From Pseudomonas sp. FP453 (lineage in GTDB: Bacteria; Pseudomonadota; Gammaproteobacteria; Pseudomonadales; Pseudomonadaceae): a stretch of 64,000 nt of DNA. The first letter of the stretch is position 1. Each line of letters opens with the position of its first letter. Positions 33,010-43,891 of the stretch are shown one piece after another. Position numbers and translations under genes: made by a program. The stretch covers positions 1-64,000 of the forward strand of contig NZ_CP117435.1 of the NCBI RefSeq assembly GCF_030687495.1. The letters are read 5' to 3'. The notes beneath the pieces are model-generated. The model searched no databases. It saw only the letters and a program-made list of their open reading frames with translations, and had not been told where the DNA came from.

Positions 33010-33969
33010 ATGCAGGCGCAATTGATCGCGCTCGATTGGGGAACCAGCTCCCTTCGTGCTTACAAACTCGGCCCGGCAGGCGTCGTGCTGGAACACCGCG
33101 CGCTGGCGTGCGGGATCATGCATTTGCCCAGCGAGCCCCGGGACATCGCTGGGGTGCATTGCAGCAATGGCTTCGAACTGGCGTTCGACGCGGCCTGCGG
33201 CGATTGGCTCGACGCCCAGCCCGATTTGCCAGTGATCGCCTGCGGCATGGTGGGCAGTGCCCAGGGCTGGAGTGAAGCGGCCTACCGCCATACGCCGGTG
33301 GATGTCGCGCGCCTGGGCCAGGCGCTGCACCGCGTGCGCAGCCTGCGCGGGGTGGATGTGCATATCGTGCCCGGCGTGATCGAACAGGCCGGTTTGCCCA
33401 ATGTGATGCGCGGCGAAGAAACCCAGGTGCTGGGCGTGCTGCAAGGCCTCGCTGCCGAGGTGTTGATCGGCCTGCCGGGCAGCCATTCCAAGTGGGTCGA
33501 GGTGGTCGATGGCTGCATCACCCACTTCGATACCTTCATGACCGGTGAAGTCTTTGCGGTGCTGAGCAAACACAGCATCCTCGGGCGTACCCAACTGCCG
33601 ACCGAACACTTTCAGGCCGAGGCCTTTGACCGCGGCGTTCAGGTGGCGCGCTCGCAAGACGGCCAGCGCGGCGTCTTATCCACCCTGTTCAGCGCCCGCA
33701 CCCTTGGGCTGACCGGCGAACTCACCCCCGAGCAGCAGCCGGATTATCTCTCCGGGTTGCTGATCGGCCATGAACTCGCCGGCCTGCCGGCACGCGCCAG
33801 GCAGCAGCCGATCATCCTGGTCGGCGCCGCTGCCCTTTGCACCCGCTATCAACGCGCCCTCGCCCTTTGCGGCTTCGGCCACGTCAGCCTTGCGCCAGAG
33901 GCCAGCGAACGTGGCCTGTGGCAATTGGCCGTGGCCGCCGGGCTCACTCAACCTGCATCGGAGGCCTGA
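33010..33969 (+). CDS. dgoK: 2-dehydro-3-deoxygalactonokinase
   Basis: It phosphorylates 2-dehydro-3-deoxy-D-galactonate with ATP, the second step of D-galactonate breakdown. The N terminus LIALDWGTSSLRAYKL is the ASKHA-like phosphate loop of the DgoK family; IGLPGSHSKWVEV and FDTFMTGEVFAVL are further conserved segments. The 319 residues are somewhat longer than E. coli DgoK (292). It is the first gene of the dgoK-dgoA-dgoD-dgoT run, with one base between its stop and dgoA. Confidence 0.93.
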   Translation: MQAQLIALDWGTSSLRAYKLGPAGVVLEHRALACGIMHLPSEPRDIAGVHCSNGFELAFDAACGDWLDAQPDLPVIACGMVGSAQGWSEAAYRHTPVDVARLGQALHRVRSLRGVDVHIVPGVIEQAGLPNVMRGEETQVLGVLQGLAAEVLIGLPGSHSKWVEVVDGCITHFDTFMTGEVFAVLSKHSILGRTQLPTEHFQAEAFDRGVQVARSQDGQRGVLSTLFSARTLGLTGELTPEQQPDYLSGLLIGHELAGLPARARQQPIILVGAAALCTRYQRALALCGFGHVSLAPEASERGLWQLAVAAGLTQPASEA

Positions 33970-33970
33970 C

Positions 33971-34591
33971 ATGCTCAAGCACGCACTCGCACAAAACGGT
34001 TTGATCGCCATCCTGCGCGGTATCCGCCCGGACGAAGCCCAGGCCGTCGGCCAGGTGCTGTACCAGGCCGGGTTTCGCGTGATCGAAGTGCCGCTCAATT
34101 CGCCGGACCCGTACACCAGCATCCTTACCCTGCGCGACAGCCTGCCCGCCGATTGCCTGATCGGCGCGGGCACCGTGTTGACGCCGGAGCAGGTCGAGCA
34201 GGTCAAGGCGGCCGGTGGCCAGGTGATCGTCATGCCCCACAGCGATGCCAAGGTGCTGCGCGCGGCGAAAGCGGCGGGGCTGTTCTTGTCGCCGGGCGTT
34301 GCCACGCCCACCGAAGCCTTCGCCGCCCTGGCGGAAGGTGCCGATGTATTGAAGCTGTTTCCCGCCGAGCAAATGGGCCCGGCGGTGATCAAGGCGTGGC
34401 TGGCGGTTTTGCCGGCGGGCACGTTGCTGCTGCCGGTGGGCGGCATTACCCCGGACAACATGCAGGTGTTTGTCGACGCCGGCGCCAAGGGGTTCGGGCT
34501 GGGTTCCGGGCTGTTCAAACCGGGCATGACAGTGGATCAGGTAGCGAGCCGCGCCCAGGCTTATGTCGCCGCCTGGAAATCCCTGAGCTGA
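33971..34591 (+). CDS. dgoA: 2-dehydro-3-deoxy-6-phosphogalactonate aldolase
   Basis: It splits 2-dehydro-3-deoxy-6-phosphogalactonate into pyruvate and glyceraldehyde 3-phosphate. The class I aldolase features are GLIAILRG (residues 10-17), the Glu in VIEVPLNSPDP, LIGAGTVL and the Schiff-base Lys in DVLKLFPAE. The start ATG lies one base after the dgoK stop; an earlier in-frame ATG is inside dgoK and unlikely. Length is 206, normal for the family. Confidence 0.94.
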   Translation: MLKHALAQNGLIAILRGIRPDEAQAVGQVLYQAGFRVIEVPLNSPDPYTSILTLRDSLPADCLIGAGTVLTPEQVEQVKAAGGQVIVMPHSDAKVLRAAKAAGLFLSPGVATPTEAFAALAEGADVLKLFPAEQMGPAVIKAWLAVLPAGTLLLPVGGITPDNMQVFVDAGAKGFGLGSGLFKPGMTVDQVASRAQAYVAAWKSLS

Positions 34592-34639
34592 GATCAAGTC
34601 TTGCGCCCACAGGCGCTGCATCTATAAGAGAGATAACAG

Positions 34640-35788
34640 ATGAAAATCACCAAACTGACGACCTTCATCGTCCCGCCGCGCTGGTGCTTCCTCAAGGTCG
34701 AGACCGACCAGGGCGTGACTGGCTGGGGTGAGCCCGTGGTCGAAGGCCGCGCTCACACCGTTGCTGCTGCCGTTGAAGAACTGTCCGACTACCTGATCGG
34801 CAAAGACCCACGCAATATCGAAGACATCTGGACCGTGCTCTATCGCGGCGGCTTCTACCGTGGCGGCGCAGTACACATGAGCGCCCTCGCCGGTATCGAC
34901 CAGGCGTTGTGGGACATCAAGGGCAAGGCCCTCGGCGTGTCGGTCAGCGACCTGCTCGGCGGCCAGGTGCGCGACAAGATCCGCGTGTATTCCTGGATCG
35001 GCGGCGACCGCCCGGCCGACACCGCCCGCGCCGCCAAAGAGGCCGTGGCCCGGGGTTTCACCGCGGTGAAAATGAACGGCACCGAAGAATTGCAGTTCGT
35101 CGACAGCTTTGAAAAAGTCGACCTGGCCCTGGCCAACGTCGCCGCCGTGCGTGACGCGGTGGGCCCCAACGTCGGTATTGGCGTGGACTTCCATGGCCGG
35201 GTGCACAAGCCCATGGCCAAGGTGCTGATGAAAGAGCTGGACCCGTACAAGCTGATGTTTATCGAAGAACCGGTGCTCAGCGAAAACTACGAAGCGCTCA
35301 AGGAGCTGGCGCCGCTGACCAGCACGCCGATTGCCCTCGGCGAGCGCCTGTTCTCGCGTTGGGATTTCAAGCGCGTGCTCAGCGAAGGCTATGTCGACAT
35401 CATCCAGCCCGATGCTTCCCACGCCGGCGGCATCACCGAAACCCGCAAGATCGCCAACATGGCCGAAGCCTACGACGTGGCCCTGGCCCTGCACTGCCCG
35501 CTGGGCCCGATCGCCCTGGCCGCCTGCCTGCAACTGGACGCGGTTTGCTACAACGCGTTTATCCAGGAGCAAAGCCTGGGCATTCACTACAACGAGAGCA
35601 ACGACCTGCTCGACTATGTGAAAGACCCGGGCGTGTTCGACTACGACCAAGGCTTTGTGAAGATCCCCAACGGGCCGGGCCTGGGCATCGAGATCAACGA
35701 GGAATACGTGATCGAACGCGCGGCCATCGGCCACCGCTGGCGCAACCCGATCTGGCGCCATGCCGACGGCAGCTTTGCCGAGTGGTGA
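34640..35788 (+). CDS. dgoD: D-galactonate dehydratase
   Basis: An enolase-superfamily enzyme (mandelate racemase subgroup) that dehydrates D-galactonate to 2-dehydro-3-deoxygalactonate. Metal ligands are in [23 protein letters not shown] and [13 protein letters not shown], and the catalytic His lies near [13 protein letters not shown]. The 382 residues match E. coli DgoD, and the N terminus [23 protein letters not shown] is the family start. A good GAGAG ribosome site precedes the ATG. A REP doublet separates it from dgoT. Confidence 0.96.
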   Translation: MKITKLTTFIVPPRWCFLKVETDQGVTGWGEPVVEGRAHTVAAAVEELSDYLIGKDPRNIEDIWTVLYRGGFYRGGAVHMSALAGIDQALWDIKGKALGVSVSDLLGGQVRDKIRVYSWIGGDRPADTARAAKEAVARGFTAVKMNGTEELQFVDSFEKVDLALANVAAVRDAVGPNVGIGVDFHGRVHKPMAKVLMKELDPYKLMFIEEPVLSENYEALKELAPLTSTPIALGERLFSRWDFKRVLSEGYVDIIQPDASHAGGITETRKIANMAEAYDVALALHCPLGPIALAACLQLDAVCYNAFIQEQSLGIHYNESNDLLDYVKDPGVFDYDQGFVKIPNGPGLGIEINEEYVIERAAIGHRWRNPIWRHADGSFAEW

Positions 35789-35816
35789 TTCCTGACTGAA
35801 GGAACACGGTCAAAAA

Positions 35817-35905
35817 TGTGGGAGCTGGCTTGCCTGCGATAGTGGTGGGTCAGCCAGCATATCTGGCACTGATACACCGCCATCGCAGGCAAGCCAGCTC
35901 CCACA
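35817..35905. repeat. REP doublet inside the dgo operon
   Basis: Inverted copies of GTGGGAGCTGGCTTGCCTGC in the 178-base gap between dgoD and dgoT. Placed inside an operon, the hairpin could stabilise the upstream dgoKAD message or lower dgoT expression. Confidence 0.92.
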
Positions 35906-35966
35906 TTTTGATCCGGTTCCGTCAGTAAGACCTGTCCTCAATAAACACAAGAAGAGGCACCCCCTC

Positions 35967-37283
35967 ATGCATCCTGAATCCTTCACCGGCCAGGCTTCTT
36001 TAGTCACGCCTACCCGAAAGCGCTTTTTCATCATGGTGCTGCTGTTCATCACCGTGGTCATCAACTACCTCGACCGCAGCAACCTGTCGATTGCCGCCCC
36101 GGCGCTGACCAGTGAGCTGGGGATCGACCCGGTCCACGTCGGGCTGATTTTCTCCGCGTTCGGCTGGACCTACGCCGCCATGCAGATCCCCGGCGGCTGG
36201 CTGGTGGACCGCGTGCCGCCGCGCATCCTCTACACCGCTGCCCTGCTGCTGTGGTCCATCGCCACGGTGATGCTCGGCTTTGCCGCCAGCTTTATTGCGC
36301 TGTTTGTGCTGCGCATGGCCGTCGGTGCGCTGGAAGCCCCGGCCTACCCGATCAATAGCCGCGTGGTCACCACGTGGTTCCCTGAACGTGAACGGGCCAC
36401 GGCGATTGGCTTCTACACCTCCGGGCAGTTTGTCGGGCTGGCGTTTCTCACGCCGGTGCTGGCCTGGTTGCAGCACGCCTTCGGCTGGCACATGGTGTTT
36501 GTGGTCACCGGTGGCGTGGGCATCCTGTGGGCGGCGATCTGGTACGCGGTGTACCGCGAGCCGAAGGACTTCAAAGGCGCCAACACTGCGGAAATCGAAC
36601 TGATCCGCGAAGGCGGCGGCCTGGTGGACATGCAGGAAAAAGCCGCGAAGACGCCGTTCAGCTGGGTCGACCTGGGCATCGTGTTGAGCAAGCGCAAGCT
36701 CTGGGGCATCTACCTGGGGCAGTTTTGCCTGAACTCCACGCTGTGGTTTTTCCTGACGTGGTTCCCCACCTACCTGGTGAAGTATCGCGGCATGGACTTC
36801 ATCAAGTCCGGCCTGCTGGCGTCGCTGCCGTTTCTCGCGGCGTTTGTCGGCGTGCTGTGTTCCGGGATCTTTTCCGACTGGTTGATTCGCCGGGGCGCCT
36901 CGGTGGGCTTTGCACGCAAGTTGCCGATCATTGGCGGGTTGCTGATTTCCACGGCGATCATCGGCGCCAACTATGTGGACTCGACGGCGTGGGTAATCGC
37001 GTTCCTGGCGGTGGCGTTCTTTGGCAATGGGTTGGCGTCGATCACCTGGTCGCTGGTGTCGACCCTGGCACCGGCGCGCCTGTTGGGGCTGACCGGTGGG
37101 GTGTTCAATTTCATCGGCAACCTGGCGGCGATTGCCACGCCGATCGTGATTGGCTTTCTCGCCAGTGGTGATTCGTTTGCGCCGGCGATTACCTACATCG
37201 CGGTGCTGGCGTTGCTTGGGGCGCTTTCCTATGTGTTGCTGGTCGGTAAGGTCGAGCGCATCAAGTTGAATGAAAAACCTTAG
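35967..37283 (+). CDS. dgoT: MFS D-galactonate transporter
   Basis: A 438-residue inner-membrane permease of the anion:cation symporter branch of the major facilitator superfamily. About twelve hydrophobic helices are visible; the first is followed by VINYLDRSNLSIAAPAL, a hallmark of this branch, and the cytoplasmic loops carry DRVPPRILY and SDWLIRRGAS. Substrate assignment to D-galactonate comes from the adjacent dgoKAD genes. Its stop overlaps the stop of the convergent CigR/RcnB-like gene by four bases. Confidence 0.9.
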   Translation: MHPESFTGQASLVTPTRKRFFIMVLLFITVVINYLDRSNLSIAAPALTSELGIDPVHVGLIFSAFGWTYAAMQIPGGWLVDRVPPRILYTAALLLWSIATVMLGFAASFIALFVLRMAVGALEAPAYPINSRVVTTWFPERERATAIGFYTSGQFVGLAFLTPVLAWLQHAFGWHMVFVVTGGVGILWAAIWYAVYREPKDFKGANTAEIELIREGGGLVDMQEKAAKTPFSWVDLGIVLSKRKLWGIYLGQFCLNSTLWFFLTWFPTYLVKYRGMDFIKSGLLASLPFLAAFVGVLCSGIFSDWLIRRGASVGFARKLPIIGGLLISTAIIGANYVDSTAWVIAFLAVAFFGNGLASITWSLVSTLAPARLLGLTGGVFNFIGNLAAIATPIVIGFLASGDSFAPAITYIAVLALLGALSYVLLVGKVERIKLNEKP

Positions 37284-37723
37284 TTGAGCACGCCGTCGAG
37301 AATCTCGTAGACGATGCCGGTTCCTACGGCAATCAACACCACATCCGGCCCTGAACGGCGCCACTCATAACCCTGGTACACCGGCAGGCGTGCCAGGGCG
37401 CGGCTGTCCAGGCGTTCACCGTAGTAGCCATGGGGCAGTGGCTTGCCGCGTTCCAGGCGCACATTGCGCGGTGGCGGTGCGCCACGGGAGAACTGGTCGT
37501 GATGGTCGCGGATCACTTGGCGTACCGGGCCGAGGTCCTGGGGCGGGCCGCCGCGACGGTTGTCCTGCGGGCCGCGATGGTCGTCGCCACGCTGCTGCTC
37601 GTGCTGGCCTTGCGGGCCGCCACGGTCAGGGCCGCCCTGATCGTTCGGCGCGGCCTGCACCAGGGCGCTGACGCCCAGGACCAGCACGCCAAGGCTAGCA
37701 ATCACGGTTTTAGGCATTTTCAT
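37280..37723 (-). CDS. Exported RcnB/CigR-like protein
   Basis: A 147-residue exported protein: signal peptide MKMPKTVIASLGVLVLGVSALVQA, then a long Gly/Pro/Gln/Asp/Arg-rich, probably disordered stretch (NDQGGPDRGGPQGQHEQQRG...), then a conserved end (PLPHGYYGERLD, YEWRRSGPDVVLIAVGTGIVYEILDGVLN). The last part resembles the RcnB/CigR family; RcnB is a periplasmic nickel/cobalt homeostasis factor and CigR a Salmonella antivirulence protein. No function can be claimed here. It starts 27 bases after a trpA-side terminator. Confidence 0.7.
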   Translation of the reverse strand: MKMPKTVIASLGVLVLGVSALVQAAPNDQGGPDRGGPQGQHEQQRGDDHRGPQDNRRGGPPQDLGPVRQVIRDHHDQFSRGAPPPRNVRLERGKPLPHGYYGERLDSRALARLPVYQGYEWRRSGPDVVLIAVGTGIVYEILDGVLN

Positions 37724-37749
37724 CGGGGGCTTCCTCAACTGCACACACA

Positions 37750-37785
37750 ACAAAAAGGGATCTCGAACGAGGTTCGAAATCCCTT
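37750..37785 (-). terminator. Terminator after trpA
   Basis: AAGGGATCTCGAAC (37755-37768) pairs with GTTCGAAATCCCTT (37772-37785), one mismatch, around GAG. Read on the minus strand it ends in five T's, about 78 bases beyond the trpA stop and just before the CigR/RcnB-like gene. Confidence 0.85.
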
Positions 37786-37862
37786 GGTCTTGTCAGTTTA
37801 GGTAGCGGATCAACAGGATGATTCCTCTGTATCAGGAACTTTACCTACCGCTTACGAGCCCC

Positions 37863-38671
37863 TTACTTACGGGCGTTGCGAACACCTTCCGACAGCGCTG
37901 CGCACAGCCCCAGCACGCCATCAATCGCCTGTTGATCATTTTTCGCAGTGGCGATGTGATCGATCAGCGCCGAACCGACCACCACACCGTCAGCCAAGCG
38001 TGCGATAGCCGCCGCTTGCTCCGGGGTGCGGATACCAAAACCGATGCTGATCGGCAGGTCGGTATGGCGACGCAGGCGGGTCACGGCTTCTTCGACGTGT
38101 TCCAGAGTAGCGGCACCGGCACCGGTCACACCGGCCACCGACACGTAGTACACAAAGCCGGAGCTGCCGTTGAGCACGGTGGGCAGGCGCACGTCGTCGG
38201 TGGTCGGCGTGGTCAGGCGGATAAAGTCGATGCCCGCAGCCTGGGCCGGGTCGCACAGCTCGCCGTTATGCTCGGGCGGCATGTCGACCACGATCAGGCC
38301 GTCGACGCCCGCCTCTTTGGCGTCGGCGATGAATTTCGGCACGCCGTATTTGTGGATCGGGTTGAAGTAACCCATCAACACCAGCGGGGTTTCGCTGTTG
38401 TCCTTGCGGAACTCGCGGACCATCTGCAGGGTTTTCAGCAGGTTCTGCTTGGCTTCCAGCGCGCGGATGTTGGCCAGTTGGATCGCCGGGCCGTCGGCCA
38501 TCGGATCGGTGAAGGGCATGCCCAGCTCGATCACGTCGGCGCCAGCGGCGGGCAGGCCCTTGAGGATGGCCAGCGAGGTGTCGTAGCCCGGGTCGCCGGC
38601 GGTAACGAAGGTCACCAGGGCGGCGCGGTTTTGTTCTTTAAGCTGGGCGAAGCGGGTTTGCAGGCGGCTCA

Positions 38672-38672
<1 letters not shown>
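37863..38672 (-). CDS. trpA: Tryptophan synthase alpha chain
   Basis: It cleaves indole-3-glycerol phosphate to indole and glyceraldehyde 3-phosphate; indole passes by tunnel to TrpB. The start [22 protein letters not shown] overlaps the trpB stop (TAATG), so the subunits are translationally coupled. The catalytic Glu is in [19 protein letters not shown] and the catalytic Asp in [13 protein letters not shown]. The phosphate-binding loop is [13 protein letters not shown]. At 269 residues it matches E. coli TrpA (268). Confidence 0.97.
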
Positions 38673-40901
<2,229 letters not shown>

Positions 40902-40905
<4 letters not shown>

Positions 40906-41228
40906 TCACCGCGTTTGCACAGCAAGTAAGCGGCCAGCAGGCCCAATGCACCTACAGCCACGCCGGCTGTAGTCCATGGGTGTTCCTGTGCGTAGTCCCG
41001 GGTCGCAACACCGGTTTCGCGGATTTTCACTTTGCTTTCTTCGTAGGCATCGCTGATCAGGTGACGGGAGTGCTTGAGAGCATTCTCGGCATTGCTTTTC
41101 AGGGCCTTCAAGGTCTTGCGCGACTCGTCAGATGCGTCGTCCTTGAGGCTTTCCAGAGATTTGAGCAGGCTCGAAATCTCGGCTTCCATGCTTTCCAGCG
41201 ACGCTTTGCGTAAAGAAGTGTTGGCCAT
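40902..41228 (-). CDS. ElaB/YqjD/DUF883 family membrane-anchored protein
   Basis: A 108-residue protein with a helical, charged N-terminal part ([51 protein letters not shown]) and a single C-terminal transmembrane helix ([23 protein letters not shown]). This is the architecture of the E. coli ElaB/YqjD/YgaM family; YqjD is an RpoS-controlled inner-membrane protein that binds ribosomes in stationary phase. The role here is inferred from family only. It is divergent from dodecin and in a run of small stress genes. Confidence 0.85.
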
Positions 41229-41384
41229 GTGGACTCTCCTGAAGTGATTGAGTGACGTGTGTAGATACCGACTCCCGTGGTTTCAGAAAGTGCAGTAAAT
41301 CTGAACTTTCGCGTAGGAATGGTCGCCAGAAGCAGTATGAACATTGCCTGCTAGGCTTTATTGACGACCCTCAGGAGAAACCTC

Positions 41385-41600
41385 ATGTCTGATCATCACA
41401 CCTACAAGAAAGTCGAATTGGTGGGATCGTCCACCTCCAGCATCGAAGAGGCCATCAACAACGCCCTGGCCGAGGCCCACAAAAGCATCAAGCACCTGGA
41501 ATGGTTTGAGGTGGTCGATACCCGTGGCCATATCAAGGATGGCAAGGCCGCGCACTTTCAGGTCACGCTCAAAGTGGGATTCCGTATTGCCAGTAGTTGA
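41385..41600 (+). CDS. Dodecin flavin-binding protein
   Basis: A 71-residue protein that forms a hollow dodecamer storing flavin. The sequence [48 protein letters not shown] has the dodecin pattern, including the Trp (LEWFEV) that stacks on the flavin ring. The ATG has an AGGAG site; an earlier in-frame ATG is not conserved. It is followed by a hairpin terminator. A GAACTT motif 82 bases upstream may belong to an envelope-stress promoter. Confidence 0.93.
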   Translation: MSDHHTYKKVELVGSSTSSIEEAINNALAEAHKSIKHLEWFEVVDTRGHIKDGKAAHFQVTLKVGFRIASS

Positions 41601-41646
41601 ACTTTGCTGACTGGCTGATTGCCATAACCTGCGCTACAACCAATGG

Positions 41647-41680
41647 GTGCCGATGCCACGAGCGTCGGCACGCTCTTTTT
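41647..41680 (+). terminator. Terminator after dodecin
   Basis: GTGCCGATGC (41647-41656) pairs, with one mismatch, with GCGTCGGCAC (41662-41671) around CACGA, followed by GCTCTTTTT. It ends the dodecin transcript before the DUF1161 gene. Confidence 0.75.
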
Positions 41681-41702
41681 GATCAGCGCAAGGAAGTAAC
41701 GG

Positions 41703-41927
41703 ATGAAGAAGTTCCTGTTAGCGGTAGGTTTGTTGAGCATTGCGGGCACTGCCCTGGCGGCGGGCAAGCCTTGTGACGAGCTGAAAAGCGAGATTGCAGC
41801 GAAACTGGATGCCAAGGGCGTTGCACACTATTCCCTGGACGTCGTGGACAAAGGTGCTGCGGGCGACGCCAAAGTGGTTGGCTCGTGCGAAGCCGGCTCC
41901 AAGGAAATCGTCTACAAACGCGGTTAA
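41703..41927 (+). CDS. DUF1161 family exported protein (copy 1)
   Basis: A 74-residue protein with a signal peptide (MKKFLLAVGLLSIAGTALA) and a small mature domain: GKPCDELKSEIAAKLDAKGVAHYSLDVVDKGAAGDAKVVGSCEAGSKEIVYKRG. Two Cys (in PCDEL and SCEAG) could form a disulfide in the periplasm. It belongs to DUF1161, whose function is unknown. A paralogue lies at 43892. A long perfect hairpin terminator follows. Confidence 0.88.
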   Translation: MKKFLLAVGLLSIAGTALAAGKPCDELKSEIAAKLDAKGVAHYSLDVVDKGAAGDAKVVGSCEAGSKEIVYKRG

Positions 41928-41941
41928 TCCCGTGTTGCAGA

Positions 41942-41988
41942 CACCTGTGGCGAGGGAGCAAGCTCCCTCGCCACAGGTGGGTTTTTTT
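41942..41988. terminator. Perfect 18-base hairpin, bidirectional terminator
   Basis: CACCTGTGGCGAGGGAGC (41942-41959) pairs perfectly with GCTCCCTCGCCACAGGTG (41962-41979) around AA, then seven T's on the plus strand. It closes the DUF1161 transcript; its core may be another REP-like family. The convergent monooxygenase stop is just beyond. Confidence 0.85.
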
Positions 41989-42988
41989 AGCCCTTCATCA
42001 GCTGCGCCAGCAGCTCGTAGGAATGAATCCGGTCGGCGTGTTCGTACAGGTCGCAGGTAAAAATCAGCTCGTCGGCGCCGGTTTGCTCGATCAGCACTTC
42101 CAGTTTTGCGCGGATTTTTGCCGGGCTGCCGACCATCGCCAGGCCAAGAAAACTACCCACCGCATCTTTTTCATGGGGCAGCCACAGGCCTTCCATGCTC
42201 TTTACCGGTGGACGTTGCACCAGGCTTTGCCCGCGCATCAGCGCGAGGATGCGCTGATACACCGAGGTGGCCAGGTAGTCGGCTTGCTCATCGGTGTCGG
42301 CGGCGACCAAGGGAATGCCGAGCATCACGTAGGGCTTATCGAGAACCGCTGAAGGCTTGAAGTGATTGCGGTAGACGCGAATCGCCTCGTGCATCAAGCG
42401 CGGTGCGAAATGGGAGGCGAAGGCGTAGGGCAAACCGCGCTCACCGGCCAATTGCGCGCTGAACAGGCTGGAGCCCAGCAGCCATACCGGGACGTTGGTG
42501 CCGGTGCCGGGTACAGCAATGATGCGTTGGTCCGGGGTGCGTGGGCCGAGGTAGGCCATCAGTTCGGCGACGTCCTCGGGGAATTCGTCGGCGCTGCCGG
42601 AGCGCTCACGGCGCAGGGCGCGGGCGGTCATCTGGTCGGAGCCGGGCGCGCGGCCCAGGCCCAGGTCGATACGCCCGGGGTAGAGGCTTTCCAGGGTGCC
42701 GAACTGCTCGGCGATCACCAATGGCGCATGGTTGGGCAGCATCACACCGCCGGAACCGACGCGAATCGTCGAGGTGCCACCGGCCAGGTAGCCCAGCAAC
42801 ACCGAGGTGGCCGAACTGGCGATGCCGTCCATGTTGTGGTGTTCAGCCACCCAGAAACGGTTGTAGCCGAACTTTTCCACGTGCTGGGCCAGGTCCAGGG
42901 AATTGCGCAACGACTGCGCCGGGCTGCCATTGGCGCGCACGGGCACGAGGTCGAGGGTCGAGAACTTCACGTCGGACAGCGATTTCAT
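41987..42988 (-). CDS. LLM-class flavin-dependent monooxygenase
   Basis: A 333-residue luciferase-like TIM-barrel protein that probably uses reduced flavin. Family segments are [88 protein letters not shown] and [27 protein letters not shown]. It belongs to the bacterial LLM group with one subunit type (alkanal-monooxygenase-like). The substrate is unknown. It is divergent from osmC, with a 219-base gap. Confidence 0.9.
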   Translation of the reverse strand: MKSLSDVKFSTLDLVPVRANGSPAQSLRNSLDLAQHVEKFGYNRFWVAEHHNMDGIASSATSVLLGYLAGGTSTIRVGSGGVMLPNHAPLVIAEQFGTLESLYPGRIDLGLGRAPGSDQMTARALRRERSGSADEFPEDVAELMAYLGPRTPDQRIIAVPGTGTNVPVWLLGSSLFSAQLAGERGLPYAFASHFAPRLMHEAIRVYRNHFKPSAVLDKPYVMLGIPLVAADTDEQADYLATSVYQRILALMRGQSLVQRPPVKSMEGLWLPHEKDAVGSFLGLAMVGSPAKIRAKLEVLIEQTGADELIFTCDLYEHADRIHSYELLAQLMKG

Positions 42989-43140
42989 AAGCCTGCTTCT
43001 CCAAGGGGGCGCGCAGGCTGTCTAGACGAATCAAAACCTGCCGCTTCATGTGCATGCTCTATGCAATGAGGGCATATACCCGAGATTCAATAGCAGGCAC
43101 CGAAATTTCCTACTTGGTTGCTAGGTTTCTCCGACAGGAT

Positions 43141-43166
43141 GAACTTTGTCAGTCCGACTATCCTCA
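43141..43166 (+). promoter_or_regulatory. Possible stress promoter of osmC
   Basis: GAACTT at 43141-43146 is 67 bases before the osmC ATG. It resembles the AlgU/RpoE -35 element, but the nearest TC-rich -10 candidate (TCCTC, 43161) is 14 bases away rather than 16-17. CTATCCT (43158-43164) could be an RpoS-type -10 instead. Either would suit a stress gene. Confidence 0.35.
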
Positions 43167-43207
43167 GAACCCTTACGTACGCAAAACCACCGCTTGAGGA
43201 GACTGCC

Positions 43208-43639
43208 ATGAGTATCGTGAAAAAAGCATCCGCGCATTGGGAAGGTGATTTGAAGACGGGCCTGGGTTCCATTTCCACGGAAACCGGCGTGCTGCGCGAA
43301 ACGCCCTACGGCTTCAAGGCACGTTTCGAAGGGGGCAAGGGGACCAATCCTGAGGAATTGATCGGCGCGGCGCATGCCGGTTGTTTCTCCATGGCGTTTT
43401 CCATGATTCTCGGCGACGCCGGGCTCAAGGCTGACAGTATCGACACCCAGGCCGAAGTGACCCTGGATCAGGTCGATGGCGGCTTTGCGATCACGGCGGT
43501 GCACCTGATCCTCAAGGCCAAGATCCCCGGCGCGAGCCAGGCGCAGTTTGAAGAACTGAGCAAAAAGGCCAAGGAAGGGTGCCCGGTGTCCAAGGTGCTG
43601 AATGCGAAGATCAGCCTGGATGCGACGCTGGTTAACTAA
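43208..43639 (+). CDS. osmC: OsmC family peroxiredoxin
   Basis: A 143-residue thiol peroxidase that detoxifies organic hydroperoxides during osmotic and oxidative stress. The two reactive Cys are in AAHAGCFSMAFSMIL and KEGCPVSKVL, the OsmC/Ohr arrangement; GTNPEELIGAAHAGCFSMA and the length fit OsmC (E. coli 143) better than Ohr. The start MSIVKKASAHWEGD has a GAGGAG site and is chosen over an upstream in-frame ATG. It is divergent from the luciferase-like gene. Confidence 0.94.
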   Translation: MSIVKKASAHWEGDLKTGLGSISTETGVLRETPYGFKARFEGGKGTNPEELIGAAHAGCFSMAFSMILGDAGLKADSIDTQAEVTLDQVDGGFAITAVHLILKAKIPGASQAQFEELSKKAKEGCPVSKVLNAKISLDATLVN

Positions 43640-43683
43640 CCAAGTCCAGGTAACAGCACAAATTGAATGTAAAAGCTGACTTG

Positions 43684-43770
43684 TGTGGGAGCTGGCTTGC
43701 CTGCGATGCAGACACCTCGGAGTTTCAGTAATACCGAGGTGATGCCATCGCAGGCAAGCCAGCTCCCACA
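43684..43770. repeat. REP doublet (REPIN), CTGGCTTGCC class
   Basis: Inverted copies of GTGGGAGCTGGCTTGCCTGC follow osmC; inner arms ACACCTCGG and CCGAGGTGA also pair partly. Confidence 0.92.
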
Positions 43771-43807
43771 TAAGTGCAGTTCCCGCCTTTAGTTCTGCGT
43801 TAAATCA

Positions 43808-43835
43808 GAACTCGCGTTTCAGTAATGTGGTCCTA
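43808..43835 (+). promoter_or_regulatory. AlgU/RpoE-like promoter of DUF1161 copy 2
   Basis: GAACTC (43808-43813), 17 bases, then TCCTA (43831-43835) resembles the AlgU consensus GAACTT-N16/17-TCTGA. It lies 84 bases before the gene at 43892. Confidence 0.4.
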
Positions 43836-43891
43836 TAGCCATCACTGCCTAGGCGCACACCCGTGCGCAGTGCATTCAGGGAGCTACACAC

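Noticed and set aside
26490..33682. TTATCCACC near-matches to the DnaA box in aroE, betC and dgoK
   Set aside because: The last base differs from consensus and all are in coding sequence; they are not counted among the perfect boxes.
36366..36381. CCACGTGG core in dgoT
   Set aside because: Only the 8-base core matches parS; flanks GTCA and TTCC do not.
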